Below are positions 53,757-64,000 of a DNA stretch of 64,000 nucleotides, piece after piece. Below the pieces are notes generated by a model. The model saw nothing but the letters and a program-made list of their open reading frames with translations. It did not search any database and was not told the origin of the DNA. Both the position numbers and the translations under genes were made by a program. Source of the stretch: Cladorrhinum sp. PSN259. Taxonomy: Eukaryota; Ascomycota; Sordariomycetes; Sordariales; Podosporaceae. The stretch is from positions 62,001 through 126,000 of the forward strand of contig MU867085.1 of NCBI GenBank assembly GCA_033725935.1, written 5' to 3'. Every line of letters starts with the position of its first letter. The stretch's first letter is position 1.

Positions 53757-55712
53757 ATGAAGAGAATACTACTTTTGTGTTTTATCCATGGCTTCAAGGT
53801 TCGTTTCGACTTACTCTAAACGCGTCTTCTTTTTTTACTGACATCATGCACAACAGGGCGGAGACAACACCTTTCACGAGTTCCCCAAACACCTCAAGGA
53901 TACTGTAACTAACAACCTATCGGATCATCTCGTCGAATCTGTTGTGTATCCGAAATATGAGACCAAGGGAGAGCTTGCGCAAAGTACTGAGGCGTTCATG
54001 GAATGGTGAGAACTGACGACAGGTTCGGATGAACTGTGGCAACGCTGACATGCAACAGGCTCAAAGAACGGGTGATGGAGCTTCGGAAAGCCCATTTGGA
54101 TAACCCTTGGCCACCAAATGACCGCAATGTGGGAGTCATCCTTGTCGCGCACTCCATGGGTGGCTTCGTTGCCAGCGACGGTCTTTTCCGCATCCTCGAT
54201 GAGCGCCGCAATGATGAAACCGCGTCAGGTCCAATATTCCCCTTCATTCAGGGGATCCTCGCCTTCGACACACCCTATAACGGCCTTGCGCGCAGCATGT
54301 TCGTCTACGGCGCCTTTTCCAATTACCAAAAAGTGAGCAACGTCTTCAACGTCATGACAGCCATTTCCGCCGCCACACCGGCTGCCCTGTCTCAACTTGC
54401 ATCTAGACGCGCAGTCAGCACCGCTACTGGCAGGATTGCCAAACGGGCGTCGGCATCAAGCCCGGCATGGAAGGCATGGCAACTGATTGCCATGCGCACT
54501 GGTACCGTTGGAGTCATTGCTGCCGGAGGAGTCGCTGCATACATGCATCGAAGGAAGATCATCGAGGGAATGCGCACCGTGCGCAGTCTAACCAAGGAAG
54601 ACGTAGTCCAAGGGTACCAACAGTCGGTGGATGCGCTCGGCCAGGGTTTGGCATACATCAACCGAGGAAACGTCGGAGAGTCATTTGCCTACCTCTCGGA
54701 CCACTTCACTTTCGTCGGATCTCTGCTCAAACAGAACGAGCTAAACCGTCGGCTTGAGCGGCTTGCATCCCTCAAGGGTATCGGTTTCAGTGATATCTTT
54801 GCATCTCTCGGAGAGAACGGATACTGGAGCGGAGGGTACTTTGTTCCTGAGAGGACGTTCTGCGCAATCCCGGCCAAAGATCATCCCGCCGAGCACCTCT
54901 TCACCAGATACGTCATAGAAGGCGCAAAAGATGAGATTATTGCCCATATGAATCTCTTCCGCCCCGACAAGAACCAGAACTACGAGACAATGACCAATGA
55001 TGCCGCTCAGCTGGTTGTCAAATGGTTCAATGACGAGACTGAGATCTGGGATGATCCCAAGTTTGCTGAGCCCGCACCTGCTGAGTCGGCCGAGACTGAG
55101 GAGATTGCAAAGGCGGTTGACGGGGAAGGCGTTGCGCAGACTGCTGCCGAGCACGTGCAGGAGGGCGAAAAGGTTACTGGCCCCGGCGGAGGTGTTGATG
55201 AGATGGTCATCGATAACGACGATGCGATTCCTGAAGAGTCACCGATAGACATCGCCGCGGCCGCATCGCTAGTTCCTCTCCCAGACGACATGGATGCAGA
55301 CATGTCCGGTGCCGGAGATGAAGGCGGGGAGAAGGTTTCGGAGCAGAAGAGGGCATACTTGCGACATCTGTTCGGTATCGCTCAGGAGACGACGACGAAC
55401 CTGCGGTCGTATCTACCTTCCAAGTTGCCAAGCGTTGATATGCCCAGGGTCTCGATGCCTAGTGTCAGCATGCCGACCGTGAGCATGCCAGCGATGCCTA
55501 ACATGCCAACCATGTCCATGCCGTCCGTGTCGATGCCCACGAGACTCAACCCGTTTGCTTCCAACAAGTCTTCGAACGGAGACTTGTCAACTGCGGCGTC
55601 GGTCAAGGAACCTGGGGAAGCTATCGAAGCCAAGGGTGATGAGAAGCAGGATGGCGTCGATGACGCGGTGCCACATGTTCAAGAGAGCGTAGTGCCTGTG
55701 AACAAGGAGTAA
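53757..55712 (+). CDS. DUF676-like serine hydrolase with repetitive C-terminal tail
   Basis: Exons 53757-53798, 53857-54005 and 54059-55712 give 614 residues. The short first exon encodes MKRILLLCFIHGFK and joins GGDNTFHEFPKHLK. The second join restores MEW/LKERVMEL. The HG of FIHGFKGG suits an oxyanion-hole region, and VAHSMGG is the GxSxG-type nucleophile elbow; LAFDTPYNGL follows as in lipase-like DUF676 proteins. A helical central part includes a hydrophobic stretch (GTVGVIAAGGVAAYMHRR) that may contact membrane. The acidic region 340-450 is disordered. The tail has a repeated Met-Pro-x motif (MPSVSMPTVSMPAMPNMPTM and more). No signal peptide, so it probably acts inside the cell as an esterase or lipase. 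Confidence 0.82.
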
Positions 55713-56590
55713 AGGAAGTTCGGCGAGTTCCTGGTATTGAGCGGCGGGTTCCGAATCTTAATAATGCATTCTGTTATCTATGTGATTGTACGTTGATCAT
55801 TATAAAAGTTTTAATCGAGGGTATTTCATAATCATGGGTAGTATTTCGACGCGCGTTGTACCTCCATCGAGATGCGCATGCAGTCGGGAGTAAGATAACC
55901 AGAAACGTGGCTGGTGATATTGGAGTTGCAGCTGATTGCAGGTTCAGGGAGCTACAATTGCTGTTAGTCAAAACATGGGAAATCTCTTGGTGGGTATTAC
56001 CCATCACAAGCGCCTCATCTTGGCGAGGGATTTCCCGATTTCAGAACTTATCCAGTCAAGATGCGAGATAAGCCCACGTCGGGACGGTTGTGGGGGAGCG
56101 GGGAACCGCTGATCCCCTTTCTCCCCTCCTCCCGTGTTTGGTATCAGGGGTTTGGCGGGCGGGCGGCACTTGTCCCACCATCCCACCACAAATGCCATCC
56201 CGTCACTAAGAAAATGACCAACTTCCTAATCCGGGGGGCTACCGAACGACGCCAGCCAATCATCCACTCCACGCATACCGTAATCATTTCCCACGTCGTC
56301 CCGTTCTGACCGTTGAGAGGTTCTGGAAGTCAAGTAAGCACTGGACATTGGGACAAGGGGTTCAAATCGAAACAGAATGAAAAGAGGAGTACAGTAAGTC
56401 GGCATTGGTTGGCACCATTCACTTGGCGCGGGAAAATATGGGGGAACTTTGATTGAAGCAGATCTCATCTCAGACTGGAACTTCGTGCAGTCCTTACAAT
56501 CTGCCTTCCAGAAGTGGTACAGTCTTTTCTCCGTTTTAGGATCAGGGGTACTTACAGAGGAGAGCATCTTCTGCCATGTGGCTTTTTGGA

Positions 56591-56621
<31 letters not shown>

Positions 56622-56828
56622 CGGTTCCCTCGCTTGATGGACGACCTGTGAATTCCACCACCAGATGACTCGGTATATAGAGCGGTTATATTCCATCTTC
56701 TATCTCGTTTCGTTCCTGGATTTGCATCCCTCTCCTGCACATCATCCTCGGCCATCCGTCGGGAAGGATCATTATCCATCAATTTCTCGGAACATAGATT
56801 GACTTGCAGCATTTGGAGTTAGTTCAAA
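55713..56828. other. intergenic spacer
   Basis: About 1.1 kb. Holds a (TG)n microsatellite at 56591-56619 and a TATATA element at 56674-56679, about 150 bp before the HNH gene. No gene seen. Confidence 0.5.
56591..56619. repeat. (TG)n microsatellite
   Basis: Twenty-nine bases of uninterrupted TG repeat. Confidence 0.95.
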
Positions 56829-57495
56829 ATGAAGTCGTACATCTTTGCCTCCCTTCTGGCCGTCGTGGCTGCCGTGCCCATGCCGGCTCCCACCCCGCCT
56901 GGAATCCCCTCGACCGCCAACGCAAAGACTCAACTTGGTGCTTTGACTGTCAAGACCATCACCGACCCCGGTGGTTACAGCCGTGACTTGTTCCCTCACT
57001 GGAACACCGTCTCTGGTACTTGCAACACCCGGTATGTTTTCACCCATCCTTTCCCCTCTAGAATTTGAATACTGACTCCAGTCCAGTGAAACCGTCCTCA
57101 AGCGCGACGGTACAAACGTAGTGACCGACTCGGCCTGCGCCTCCACCTCGGGAAGCTGGTTCAGTCCCTATGACGGCCAGACCTGGACGGCCGCCTCCGA
57201 CGTCGACATCGACCACATGGTCCCTCTCAAGAACGCCTGGATCTCGGGCGCAAACACCTGGACGACCGCCAAGCGCACCCAGTTCGCCAACGACCTCACC
57301 AACCCCCAGCTGTGGGCCGTCACGGACTCGGTCAACCAGGCCAAGAGCGACAAGTCCCCTGACGTCTGGAAGCCCTCTGTTACCTCCTTCCATTGCACCT
57401 ACGCCAAGGCGTGGGTTGCCGTCAAGTACGCTTACGCGCTTGCTATCAGCTCTGCTGAGAAGTCTGCGTTGACTACCATGCTGAATACTTGCTGA
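56829..57495 (+). CDS. secreted HNH-type endonuclease (DUF1524-like)
   Basis: Exons 56829-57031 and 57087-57495 give 203 residues; the 55-bp intron joins CNTR to ETVLKRD. Signal peptide MKSYIFASLLAVVAAVP. The nuclease centre is DVDIDHMVPLKNAWISG, with the DHxxP-type start of a His-metal finger, then FANDLTNPQLWAVTDSVNQA and KSDKSPDVWKPS, which supply the Asn and Lys-rich later part of HNH domains. Cysteines at SACAS, FHCTY and LNTC probably form disulfides. Such extracellular nucleases degrade nucleic acid for nutrition or in contact with other organisms. The role here is not established. Confidence 0.87.
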
Positions 57496-57734
57496 GTTTG
57501 AAGGGAGAGAGATGAAATGGGGCTACGGGGATGTTAGAAGGAGATGATGATCGAAAATCTTGATACCTTGTATATAAGACATGATTGAAATATGACGGTG
57601 GATGTTTTCCTCAATCCTGACTCTGTTTTGAAATTGTATTTGGTCCAAATCCTGATGATTCAGGGGAACGAAAAATGAATTTACAGCTCCGGTGTTTCAA
57701 CTATTGTCATAATCTTGAAATTGTCTGGCATAGA

Positions 57735-58670
57735 TCAGTACCCAAAAGCCCTAGCGTAGTCATCAAACGTATCCAGGCAGCTCTGCTCCTTCAAGAACAT
57801 CGGGATATATATGTCCATCCATTCATCTCCCGCATCAACTGTGTACGTGGCTTTGCAGAACTCCCAATAATCCGGGTACCACCCCGACTGCCGCCAGTCA
57901 ATAATTGCGAGGATTTTGGGCGACTCGGCATCATTCGAAACGATAATGTTGGCTCGGTGGAGGTCGCCGTGTGTAAAGATAACCTTAGCATTGTCTGGCA
58001 TTTCGTTTCGATAGGGGTCCGGAATTTCTAAAACCTCTTTCCCTGGCCAGTGCTGTCGACCTTGCGCTCTGAACTGCCATGATATCCAGTCGTGGAATTC
58101 AGTAACAGATTTGAAAGGGCCTGCCGGCGGCCGACAGTCATTGGTGAATACAGTATCGCCGAGAGGCTCGCCATTGATATGGCCGAGGAAAAATTCGCCT
58201 GGGGGGTGTCGTAGCTCTCGCAATTTAGCGATCATGGTAGAAAGTTGGTTGCATATATTGACCCGGGCGGTTGGATTGAGGCGATCCCACTGCTCCGCAA
58301 GAGTACAGCCTTCAACTAGCTCCATATAGATAAAATTCTGACCGCCGTCTTGGGTCCAGCCGTAGACCTCCGGAACAGGCACCTCGGGCACCACGCGACG
58401 AAGCGCCCAGAGACACTGTCCTTCGGCAATAGTTACCTTGAGAGGGGGCCCGAACTTTACAATAAGGCCTAGCTCTTTGTAGATGACTGGCGGGAACGCA
58501 AACTCGCGTCTTTTTGTTTTTGGATCTTGTATCCAGCATTGCTGTCGAACATCGGCAGGAGAAGGCAGTCTGGCATCGGGACCATTGCGGGAGAAGAAGG
58601 ACGACTCTAGAAAGGTTGTTGAGCCGGCCGGGGGGAGGTCTCGAGTTCTGATGCAGATTCCCGTAGACAT
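57735..58670 (-). CDS. APH-family (aminoglycoside phosphotransferase-like) kinase
   Basis: Single exon, 311 residues, ATG at 58670. Small-molecule kinase fold of the APH/choline kinase group: VIYKELGLIVKFG gives the ATP-binding Lys region, and NFIYMELVEGCTLAEQW is the hinge. The catalytic loop FTHGDLHRANIIV has the HGDxxxxN pattern, and the metal site is AIIDWRQSGWYPDYWE. Many fungi have large sets of these with unknown substrates; resistance to antibiotics is not implied. Cytosolic; no signal peptide. Confidence 0.9.
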   Translation of the reverse strand: MSTGICIRTRDLPPAGSTTFLESSFFSRNGPDARLPSPADVRQQCWIQDPKTKRREFAFPPVIYKELGLIVKFGPPLKVTIAEGQCLWALRRVVPEVPVPEVYGWTQDGGQNFIYMELVEGCTLAEQWDRLNPTARVNICNQLSTMIAKLRELRHPPGEFFLGHINGEPLGDTVFTNDCRPPAGPFKSVTEFHDWISWQFRAQGRQHWPGKEVLEIPDPYRNEMPDNAKVIFTHGDLHRANIIVSNDAESPKILAIIDWRQSGWYPDYWEFCKATYTVDAGDEWMDIYIPMFLKEQSCLDTFDDYARAFGY

Positions 58671-59532
58671 GATGAAAGCACTGAATTGATGATGATTTCA
58701 AGTTGCGGTGAAAGGAACGGAAAGCTTGCCCGAACAAAACCTGGGTGGTCTGTCACCAACCCGCATTGGGCACCCAAGCCAGTCAAGCTTGGCGCGTTGG
58801 GAGCTAATGTGTAACTTGAAGGTTGAATTGATTGCCAAAAGTCGAACAAAGCCTTTTTGGCTTGCAGGGTAGATGGTTCGTCTGAATGACGGCGGGGGCG
58901 GGGGCGGGGCGGGGTTGTTGATATGCTTGTTGTTCGCCAAAAGTCAATGTTACGGTCGCGATCTTTGGCCGCCAATACTTCCAGCTTTTGAAAGCTGCTT
59001 TGACAGAGGCGAGCGACTTGGTCTTGGTCCAATTAACTGGCCAATCTTCTTCGTTACTTGGTGCCAGGATGCGTTAGGGTACCCAGAAGCGTACCAACGT
59101 TGGAATTGGCGAGCTCGTAAATACTTATCCAAAAGGGACTTACTTGGTGGATGGCGGGGTAATTGATGAGACTAACTGCACAGCAGATTTTAGATCTTTC
59201 CTTCCTGCTAGCCCACAGTGTCAACCATGTCAACCATGGTTGCTAGCTCAATTTACACAATTTACACACTGTGTTATATGCCATAAGATAGTCATGGTCA
59301 GTCACAGAGCAGTTGGTACAGTTGACCCACGGTGAGATCTGGTCTGGCTGATACCAGTTATACTTGATTCTAGCACGGTCTCAGTTGCGACTTGCGACTT
59401 GCATCACCAACTGCCCGGGCTTTTTCGTCGCAATCCGGGAGGCTAACTCACTTCATGTTCCCCAGCCTGCACTTTGCTTTCCAACGATTCAAGAATCAGG
59501 ACTGTTCATCTCAATGATGCCCGATCATGGTC
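58671..59532. other. intergenic spacer
   Basis: About 860 bp between divergent genes. No gene seen. A GGC-rich run lies near 58890-58910 and a short near-duplicate (TGTCAACCATG twice) near 59219. Confidence 0.5.
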
Positions 59533-59539
59533 TATATAA
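59533..59539 (+). promoter_or_regulatory. TATA box
   Basis: TATATAA, about 70 bp upstream of the ATG at 59604. Confidence 0.5.
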
Positions 59540-59603
59540 GATGGAGTCCCCCGCGCTTCTTCAGCATCACTTGGTGCAGTAACGAGCCCTGAGATCTTCC
59601 AAA

Positions 59604-60070
59604 ATGGTCAAGCATCTGTACTTGGTTGCGTACCACGAAAAGGGAAGGAGGCCTGTTCCTGCTCATTGGGCCCTTCTTCTCACCGACGACGACGATGTCA
59701 AAGAAGGACCAGTATACCATGCTGTTGGTTCTCCGTTTACGGGCTACCAAGTCGAGGTCAAGCCACGCTATAACCTCGAATTGACCACTAGGCGCCATTC
59801 GACAATTCTTCTTGGAGTCATACACGATGGCTGGGTCGCGCAGCTTGCCACAATGGCACACCAGGTTGCAGCACCTGGTATTAGCTCCACTCCCCTCGAC
59901 GCTTTTGCTGTAAGTGCTTGCTTATCTAAAGGTGTGAAGTGGAGACTAACATTGCGATCAAGGGCAAAAACTGTCAAAACTGGGTTTCCGACTTCATCGA
60001 TTATCTGATCGAGCAGGGAGTAATTGATTCTACCGCGAGAAACAATCTGTCATCTGCGCCTAAAGTGTAG
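59604..60070 (+). CDS. small protein with LRAT/NlpC-like His...Cys layout
   Basis: Exons 59604-59909 and 59963-60070 give 137 residues. The 53-bp intron has a GACTAAC branch site and joins LDAFA to GKNCQNWVSDFI. Two features stand out. The first is a His in VPAHWALLLTD near the start (His21). The second is a Cys in GKNCQNWV near the end (Cys106), followed by a helix, DFIDYLIEQGV. A His-Trp-Ala strand followed late by Asn-Cys is the order in circularly permuted NlpC/P60 domains such as LRAT-type acyltransferases. That gives a possible thiol enzyme (acyltransferase or peptidase). The family is inferred from motif order only. No signal peptide. Confidence 0.7.
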
Positions 60071-60427
60071 AGACCCATCAGAGGCTAGTTTGTTAGAGTA
60101 CAATAATGATTGAACGTTTGTTAGCGCGGTACACGCCCCATTCACACTTTACTATGCCTATTTCTCTTGTTTATACCCCTGTTCAGCTTCTATTAATGCA
60201 TTCCTGACTCCTTTCTACGCCTATTCAGCTTCTGTTAATGCATTCCTGACTCCTTTTTACGCATACTGGATATCCCGACCTGCATAGGTAATTCCTTTTA
60301 CCAGGTACTATCTCTAGTTTGCGATTTGTTCTTGGTTTTATGGGACATGTACCGAGCTAACAAACGTTCAAGCATTCGATTGTATACATCACACTAATCC
60401 AACAATGCAGTCACATGATTACCACAT
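60071..60427. other. intergenic spacer with short duplication
   Basis: No gene. Holds two near-identical 33-bp segments (about 60183-60215 and 60224-60256, both with TTCAGCTTCTATTAATGC-like text), a local tandem duplication. Confidence 0.55.
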
Positions 60428-60712
60428 AACATGGCTCGATTGACAAGGCATCTATCTTGTCAGGAACTGCCAGGCAGGTGACCCAGGCGCTCGCGCCAGC
60501 ACAATGGCCAAGGATAACTTGGAGGTACCAGAGCCCCGCAGATACTTCCCCCCTAATCAACCACCTTTCTGACCATCCTTGTTGCATGTGTGTACCCTTG
60601 ACATATCTGCCACGACTCGGTCGTAGGCGCCACGACGACGCCCACAACCAAGATCTCGAGATACCTTCAACGGCCGCCAGATGTGGTGATAAGGCCAGCT
60701 GGCACACACACT
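60428..60712 (-). repeat. dispersed repeat, copy D, interrupted
   Basis: 60428-60449 (ATGGCTCGATTGACAAGGCA) and about 60611-60712 (CACGACTCGG ... GATAAGGCCAGCTGG) match adjoining parts of copies A and C. They are separated by about 160 bp not found in the other copies. The repeat is also cut short at its left end. An insertion into an older copy is likely. Confidence 0.7.
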
Positions 60713-60980
60713 AGGCAAACCTTCCACTTTAAATACAATCCTCCCATCCATCTTCTTCACACCCATCTTCTTCCTTTCACAACACACTTGAAGCAAAGGC
60801 ACTTGTGTTGCTTTTATCTCATCAAGTAGTTTATATTTCGGTAATGACTGTGGCAAGGGTACATGTAGTACTAAACCCTGAGGCGGGGTAAAGACCGTTG
60901 TGATGTAAACCGAACATGAAAACAAACATCAATAGGAGACGAATACAAAGAACAATAGGAGACGAAACCCAACAACCAAT

Positions 60981-61508
60981 TCACATCGGGCCCTTAGGCT
61001 TCTTTCCGGTTCCGTTCTTGTCATGGGCCACTTCAGCCTTTCCGTCATCCTTCTTATCATGGGCCGCCTTATCAGCCTCTCCGTCATCCTCTTCGTCATC
61101 CTCTCCGTCCTCCAGCTTCTTAAGCTTAGCATCAATCTCTCTCTTTTCCTTAAGCAGCGAGTCTTCCCTCTCTTTCTGCAACTCCTCGTTGCCGCCATAA
61201 AGAGTGAGGAGAATTTCGGCACGGCGTTCCTCGTGCTTACCAATCTTGACTTGTTTGGTATAGCGTTCGATATCGGCCTGGTTTTTCTTGCGACGGTTTT
61301 GGATGTCTCTCAAGGTTTTAGCAGCCGCACGCCATTTACGCTCCGCAGCTTCTTTATCCCTTTTCCATATATTCGGTCCTTGATGGGTAAGAATATGGTT
61401 AGATTTAACACGAGGTAGCCGAGAAGATGGTATCAGGAAAATGGTATAATGGTTAACCTTACCCGGTAGGTCCACTTTGTTCGCTCCCCCAGTCTGATTG
61501 TTGCTCAT
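60981..61508 (-). CDS. small charged coiled-coil protein, unknown function
   Basis: Exons 61508-61463 and 61378-60981 on the minus strand give 147 residues. The 84-bp intron (61379-61462) has a TCTAACC branch-like site and CAAG end. It is a multiple of three without stops, so it can be mistaken for coding. Splicing gives VDLPG/PNIWKRDK. The protein is almost all helix: EAAERKWRAAAKTLRDIQNR, then IERYTKQVKIGKHEERRAEI. It ends in a Glu/Asp- then Lys-rich tail (GEDDEEDDGEADKAAHDKKD). No family recognised; could be a short nuclear or chaperone-like protein. Confidence 0.6.
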   Translation of the reverse strand: MSNNQTGGANKVDLPGKVNHYTIFLIPSSRLPRVKSNHILTHQGPNIWKRDKEAAERKWRAAAKTLRDIQNRRKKNQADIERYTKQVKIGKHEERRAEILLTLYGGNEELQKEREDSLLKEKREIDAKLKKLEDGEDDEEDDGEADKAAHDKKDDGKAEVAHDKNGTGKKPKGPM

Positions 61509-64000
61509 CCTGTTCCGGTAGCCGGTTGGCTTATAAGTAGCTAGAGTGGGTTTAAATGTCGGCGATTGGTTATGTTCGCTGGAGGAGTAGAGAGAGCTGT
61601 GAGTTTGCTTTGGTTGACGTGACGAGCGGGGATGAGAAGGGGAATCTTAACTGACCTTAAATACCAATCTGTAGAGTCCATGGCGGGCTGTCTTTTGTCA
61701 GGCTTCTGCTTCGAACAAGGTATACGTCGGATCCCCGAGCTCTCCGCAACTCGAGAGCCTTGTCTCCTAGAGAGCGCCAAAGAGCCTCAAGGAACTTTGG
61801 AAACGTTTCGAATGGTAGAGTTGTTGTCGATTAAACCGGCTTCCCCGGGGGTAGATGGTGGGACAGGGCAGTGGTAAGTTCTCTGGCAGTCTCCCGAGTC
61901 ACCGCCGATTTGTGGATGTAAGAGATATTAAGTTGCTCGTTCAGCCCAACTCCAGGCTGACTCAAAACAGCCAACTGAAAAAAATCCAATATTGCGGCTC
62001 GTTCCGGATCTTCGGTGTCTAAACACGAGCCAAGTCAAGCGAGGAGGACCCTTTTTGTCGACCTGGTGTGTGGGCGCCGCATGAACTGGTGGGTCAAAAC
62101 AAGGATCGTGACCCTGAAAACATCAGAAAGGCAGAATGACGTGCGTCAAGCCGTGGGCTGTCAATGACTGAAGGGCAGTTGCTAATCTATGAAGGTGGAT
62201 GCGGGATGTCGAACTGACAGCTTGGTAGTACATTTTTAAGCCCGCCCTTTTCAGCTAACCCCATTTTGAGACGTGTCCCTGTAGAGCTGTTCAACCTTCC
62301 CAGGGCAGTCTGGAATATTATTGGTTCTTGACCTCTCCATCTCGGCCGAAATGAGGCACATCCTGACACCATAATGGGCGGCACGTCCTCTGGTGGCGCT
62401 TTCGAATATTACCTGGTTCCAGGGTCAATGACGGGAATTGTAATTTGACGTTGTAGACAGCTCACAAAATCACTCACCCTGCCTCAAGCCTTCCTGGCGA
62501 GGTTTACTTGGCAACAAATTCTCAAACGCGTATCTCGATCATTTTGTGGTGTTTGTTTACTCCCAAAAATGTGGATTCAGGGGTTCTTTTTATTTGTGGG
62601 TCGGCCCCAGACATTATGAAGTTGAACCAAGCATTCTATTGATTAGCTGCCAAACTACATGCATCATGCATGCACCGACAGGTTTAACTAAGCATCGAAA
62701 ATTCGGGTTTTGCTTCAAAGGCGTGACTCTGCACCTTGCAGGAAACTGGAGCTTGGCTCTCCCGGAGCCTTGTCCGGATATGGGAGGGGTGGGTGTCACA
62801 CACTCGCTGAGTAACTCCTCACGCGTCTGCATGGTGTGGTACACAGCATTTCGATGTTCCCAGACTGATTGTGCACTGCCACGCAAAGGTGGGGAAGAAG
62901 TTCTCGCCATCGTCACCCCCAGCCGATATCCTTCCGGACGATCGACATCAGCTTGAATTCTAAACGAGGAAGGGGGTTAAGTCACGGTGTTAAATTTCTC
63001 AAATAATGATTTTCAACTGGCATCCTGAGTTCTTTTGACTTGAACTTGATGGAGTGGGGATTGAGTATGTCCCCAACCTGACGGGGAACGTCATGTCCGA
63101 ATCCAGATCTCATGAGTTCCCGTAGCCTGACTTGTTGACGCCATGCTTCCCCTCACTCTTGGCCTGCTGTGTAACACATGGGCTGTGGGTCATAGGTCCA
63201 AACACACGGCAGATGTCGACGCACAGAAATGAGATCTTTGCTGCCATAGCTGGCACCCTCGGGACCTTATCATAGCTACCCTTGTGGCCCCAGCCCAAAA
63301 TTCTTGGGGCCCGGAGTCTTGCAAGACTGCCCATCCGCTCTGTCCTTCAATCTTGGGTTGCATTATTTTTAAAATTCGTTTCCATCATACCATGATCCTT
63401 TAGGCAACGATACATATGTACCTAATATCCGGATTTTATTATCAGAACCCAGTGAACAGAAGTCGGGCGTTCTGGACACGATACAGGTATCTCGAGCATA
63501 TAGTGCAGTGACCCGCTTGGATATATGCTTGCAGCAGTGGGGAAGTATCGACCTATGAACACTCGACAGGTTTCTGCAATGCCTTGATGCAATGCCTTGA
63601 TGCAATGCAGACCTAAAGTGCAGAAGAAGATCACGCGTTTAGATACAATGGCTCTAGAATATGCATAATGGAAGTTTTCTATGGTTGGGGAGCAGGTTGT
63701 GGTGAATGCAAGGAGTATAACTCGGGATGATGCCTCCAACCTCCAACCCTCGATGACCCTATCATGATTACCGTATCAACTGTCAACTTCCACACCTTTG
63801 ACCTCACTGCCTCAACCGACGAACAACGAGATGTCTGAGTACGGTCAATCTGTTGGGTCCAACCACTCACCTCTGTCTACCTGCAGTCCAGGTTTGACCC
63901 TCGCAACTTCAAAAGGGACCAACGGCCGCATCACAGCAACCACAATTACGAGAGCGGAATCCGATGCACAATTGGTCACACCCACCAATAACACACCCCG
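61509..64000. other. 2.5-kb terminal spacer without a recognised gene
   Basis: Frames here (for example 61632-61877, 62546-62956 and 63422-63739) lack recognisable domains. A 13-bp tandem (TGCAATGCCTTGA, 2.6 copies) lies at 63575-63608. The region may hold the 5' part of a gene beyond the window, but nothing can be supported. Confidence 0.45.

Noticed and set aside
56340..56420. tRNA-like T-loop string (GGTTCAAATC)
   Set aside because: No matching acceptor, D or anticodon stems around it.
57735..58670. antibiotic-resistance gene
   Set aside because: APH-fold kinases are numerous in fungi and act on unknown substrates; no evidence for resistance.

Overview
The window is nuclear DNA of a filamentous ascomycete (Pezizomycotina, most like a Sordariomycete). 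The evidence is short 50-100 bp GT-AG introns with CTAAC/CTGAC branch motifs, fungus-restricted families (Zn2Cys6 regulators, WSC, DUF3669, CBM1, heme-thiolate peroxygenase), and AT-rich repeat blocks with transition patterns like repeat-induced point mutation (RIP). Species cannot be named from sequence alone. No tRNA, rRNA, CRISPR or plasmid-type feature was found. A 95-base run of N at 26702-26796 marks an assembly gap.

Layout. 1-10.8 kb is repeat-rich and gene-poor: a 351 bp inverted-repeat element (435-785) carrying a telomere-like motif, a secreted HExxH protein with a C-terminal cellulose-binding module, a broken alpha/beta-hydrolase, an AT-rich block flanked by two inverted copies of a dispersed repeat, a C2H2 zinc-finger gene, a decayed gene at 7.4-7.9 kb, a DUF3669 gene, a third repeat copy with a 14-bp target-site duplication, and a truncated gene. 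10.8-17.6 kb has a TauD-type dioxygenase, an aldo/keto reductase, a Dabb-like protein, a small secreted HExxH protein and a thioredoxin. 18-31.5 kb is mostly housekeeping: a WDR44-like WD40 protein, Dom34/Pelota, a BCS1-type AAA ATPase (holding the gap), a multipass membrane protein and a secreted two-WSC protein.

31.5-34.4 kb is a gene-poor spacer. 34.5-37.1 kb has a secreted fungal protein and two unknown genes. 37.6-50.3 kb groups an FAD monooxygenase, a Zn2Cys6 regulator, a secreted heme-thiolate peroxidase, an MFS transporter, a second Zn2Cys6 regulator and an SDR. This looks like a small regulated redox/transport cluster, but with no polyketide or peptide synthase in view. 51.1-61.5 kb has a membrane-anchored kelch protein, a DUF676-like serine hydrolase with a repetitive tail, a secreted HNH nuclease, an APH-fold phosphotransferase, a small protein with an LRAT/NlpC-like His...Cys layout, a further interrupted repeat copy and a small lysine/glutamate-rich protein. 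61.5-64 kb shows no gene.

The most promising leads are the dispersed repeat with the 14-bp duplication (possibly a SINE-like family), the telomere-motif MITE, the perfect 16-bp-arm palindrome beside a decayed gene, the permuted LRAT/NlpC-like protein, and the peroxidase with an altered EHD motif. Exon structures were worked out by hand from splice motifs and reading-frame continuity; no database search was run.
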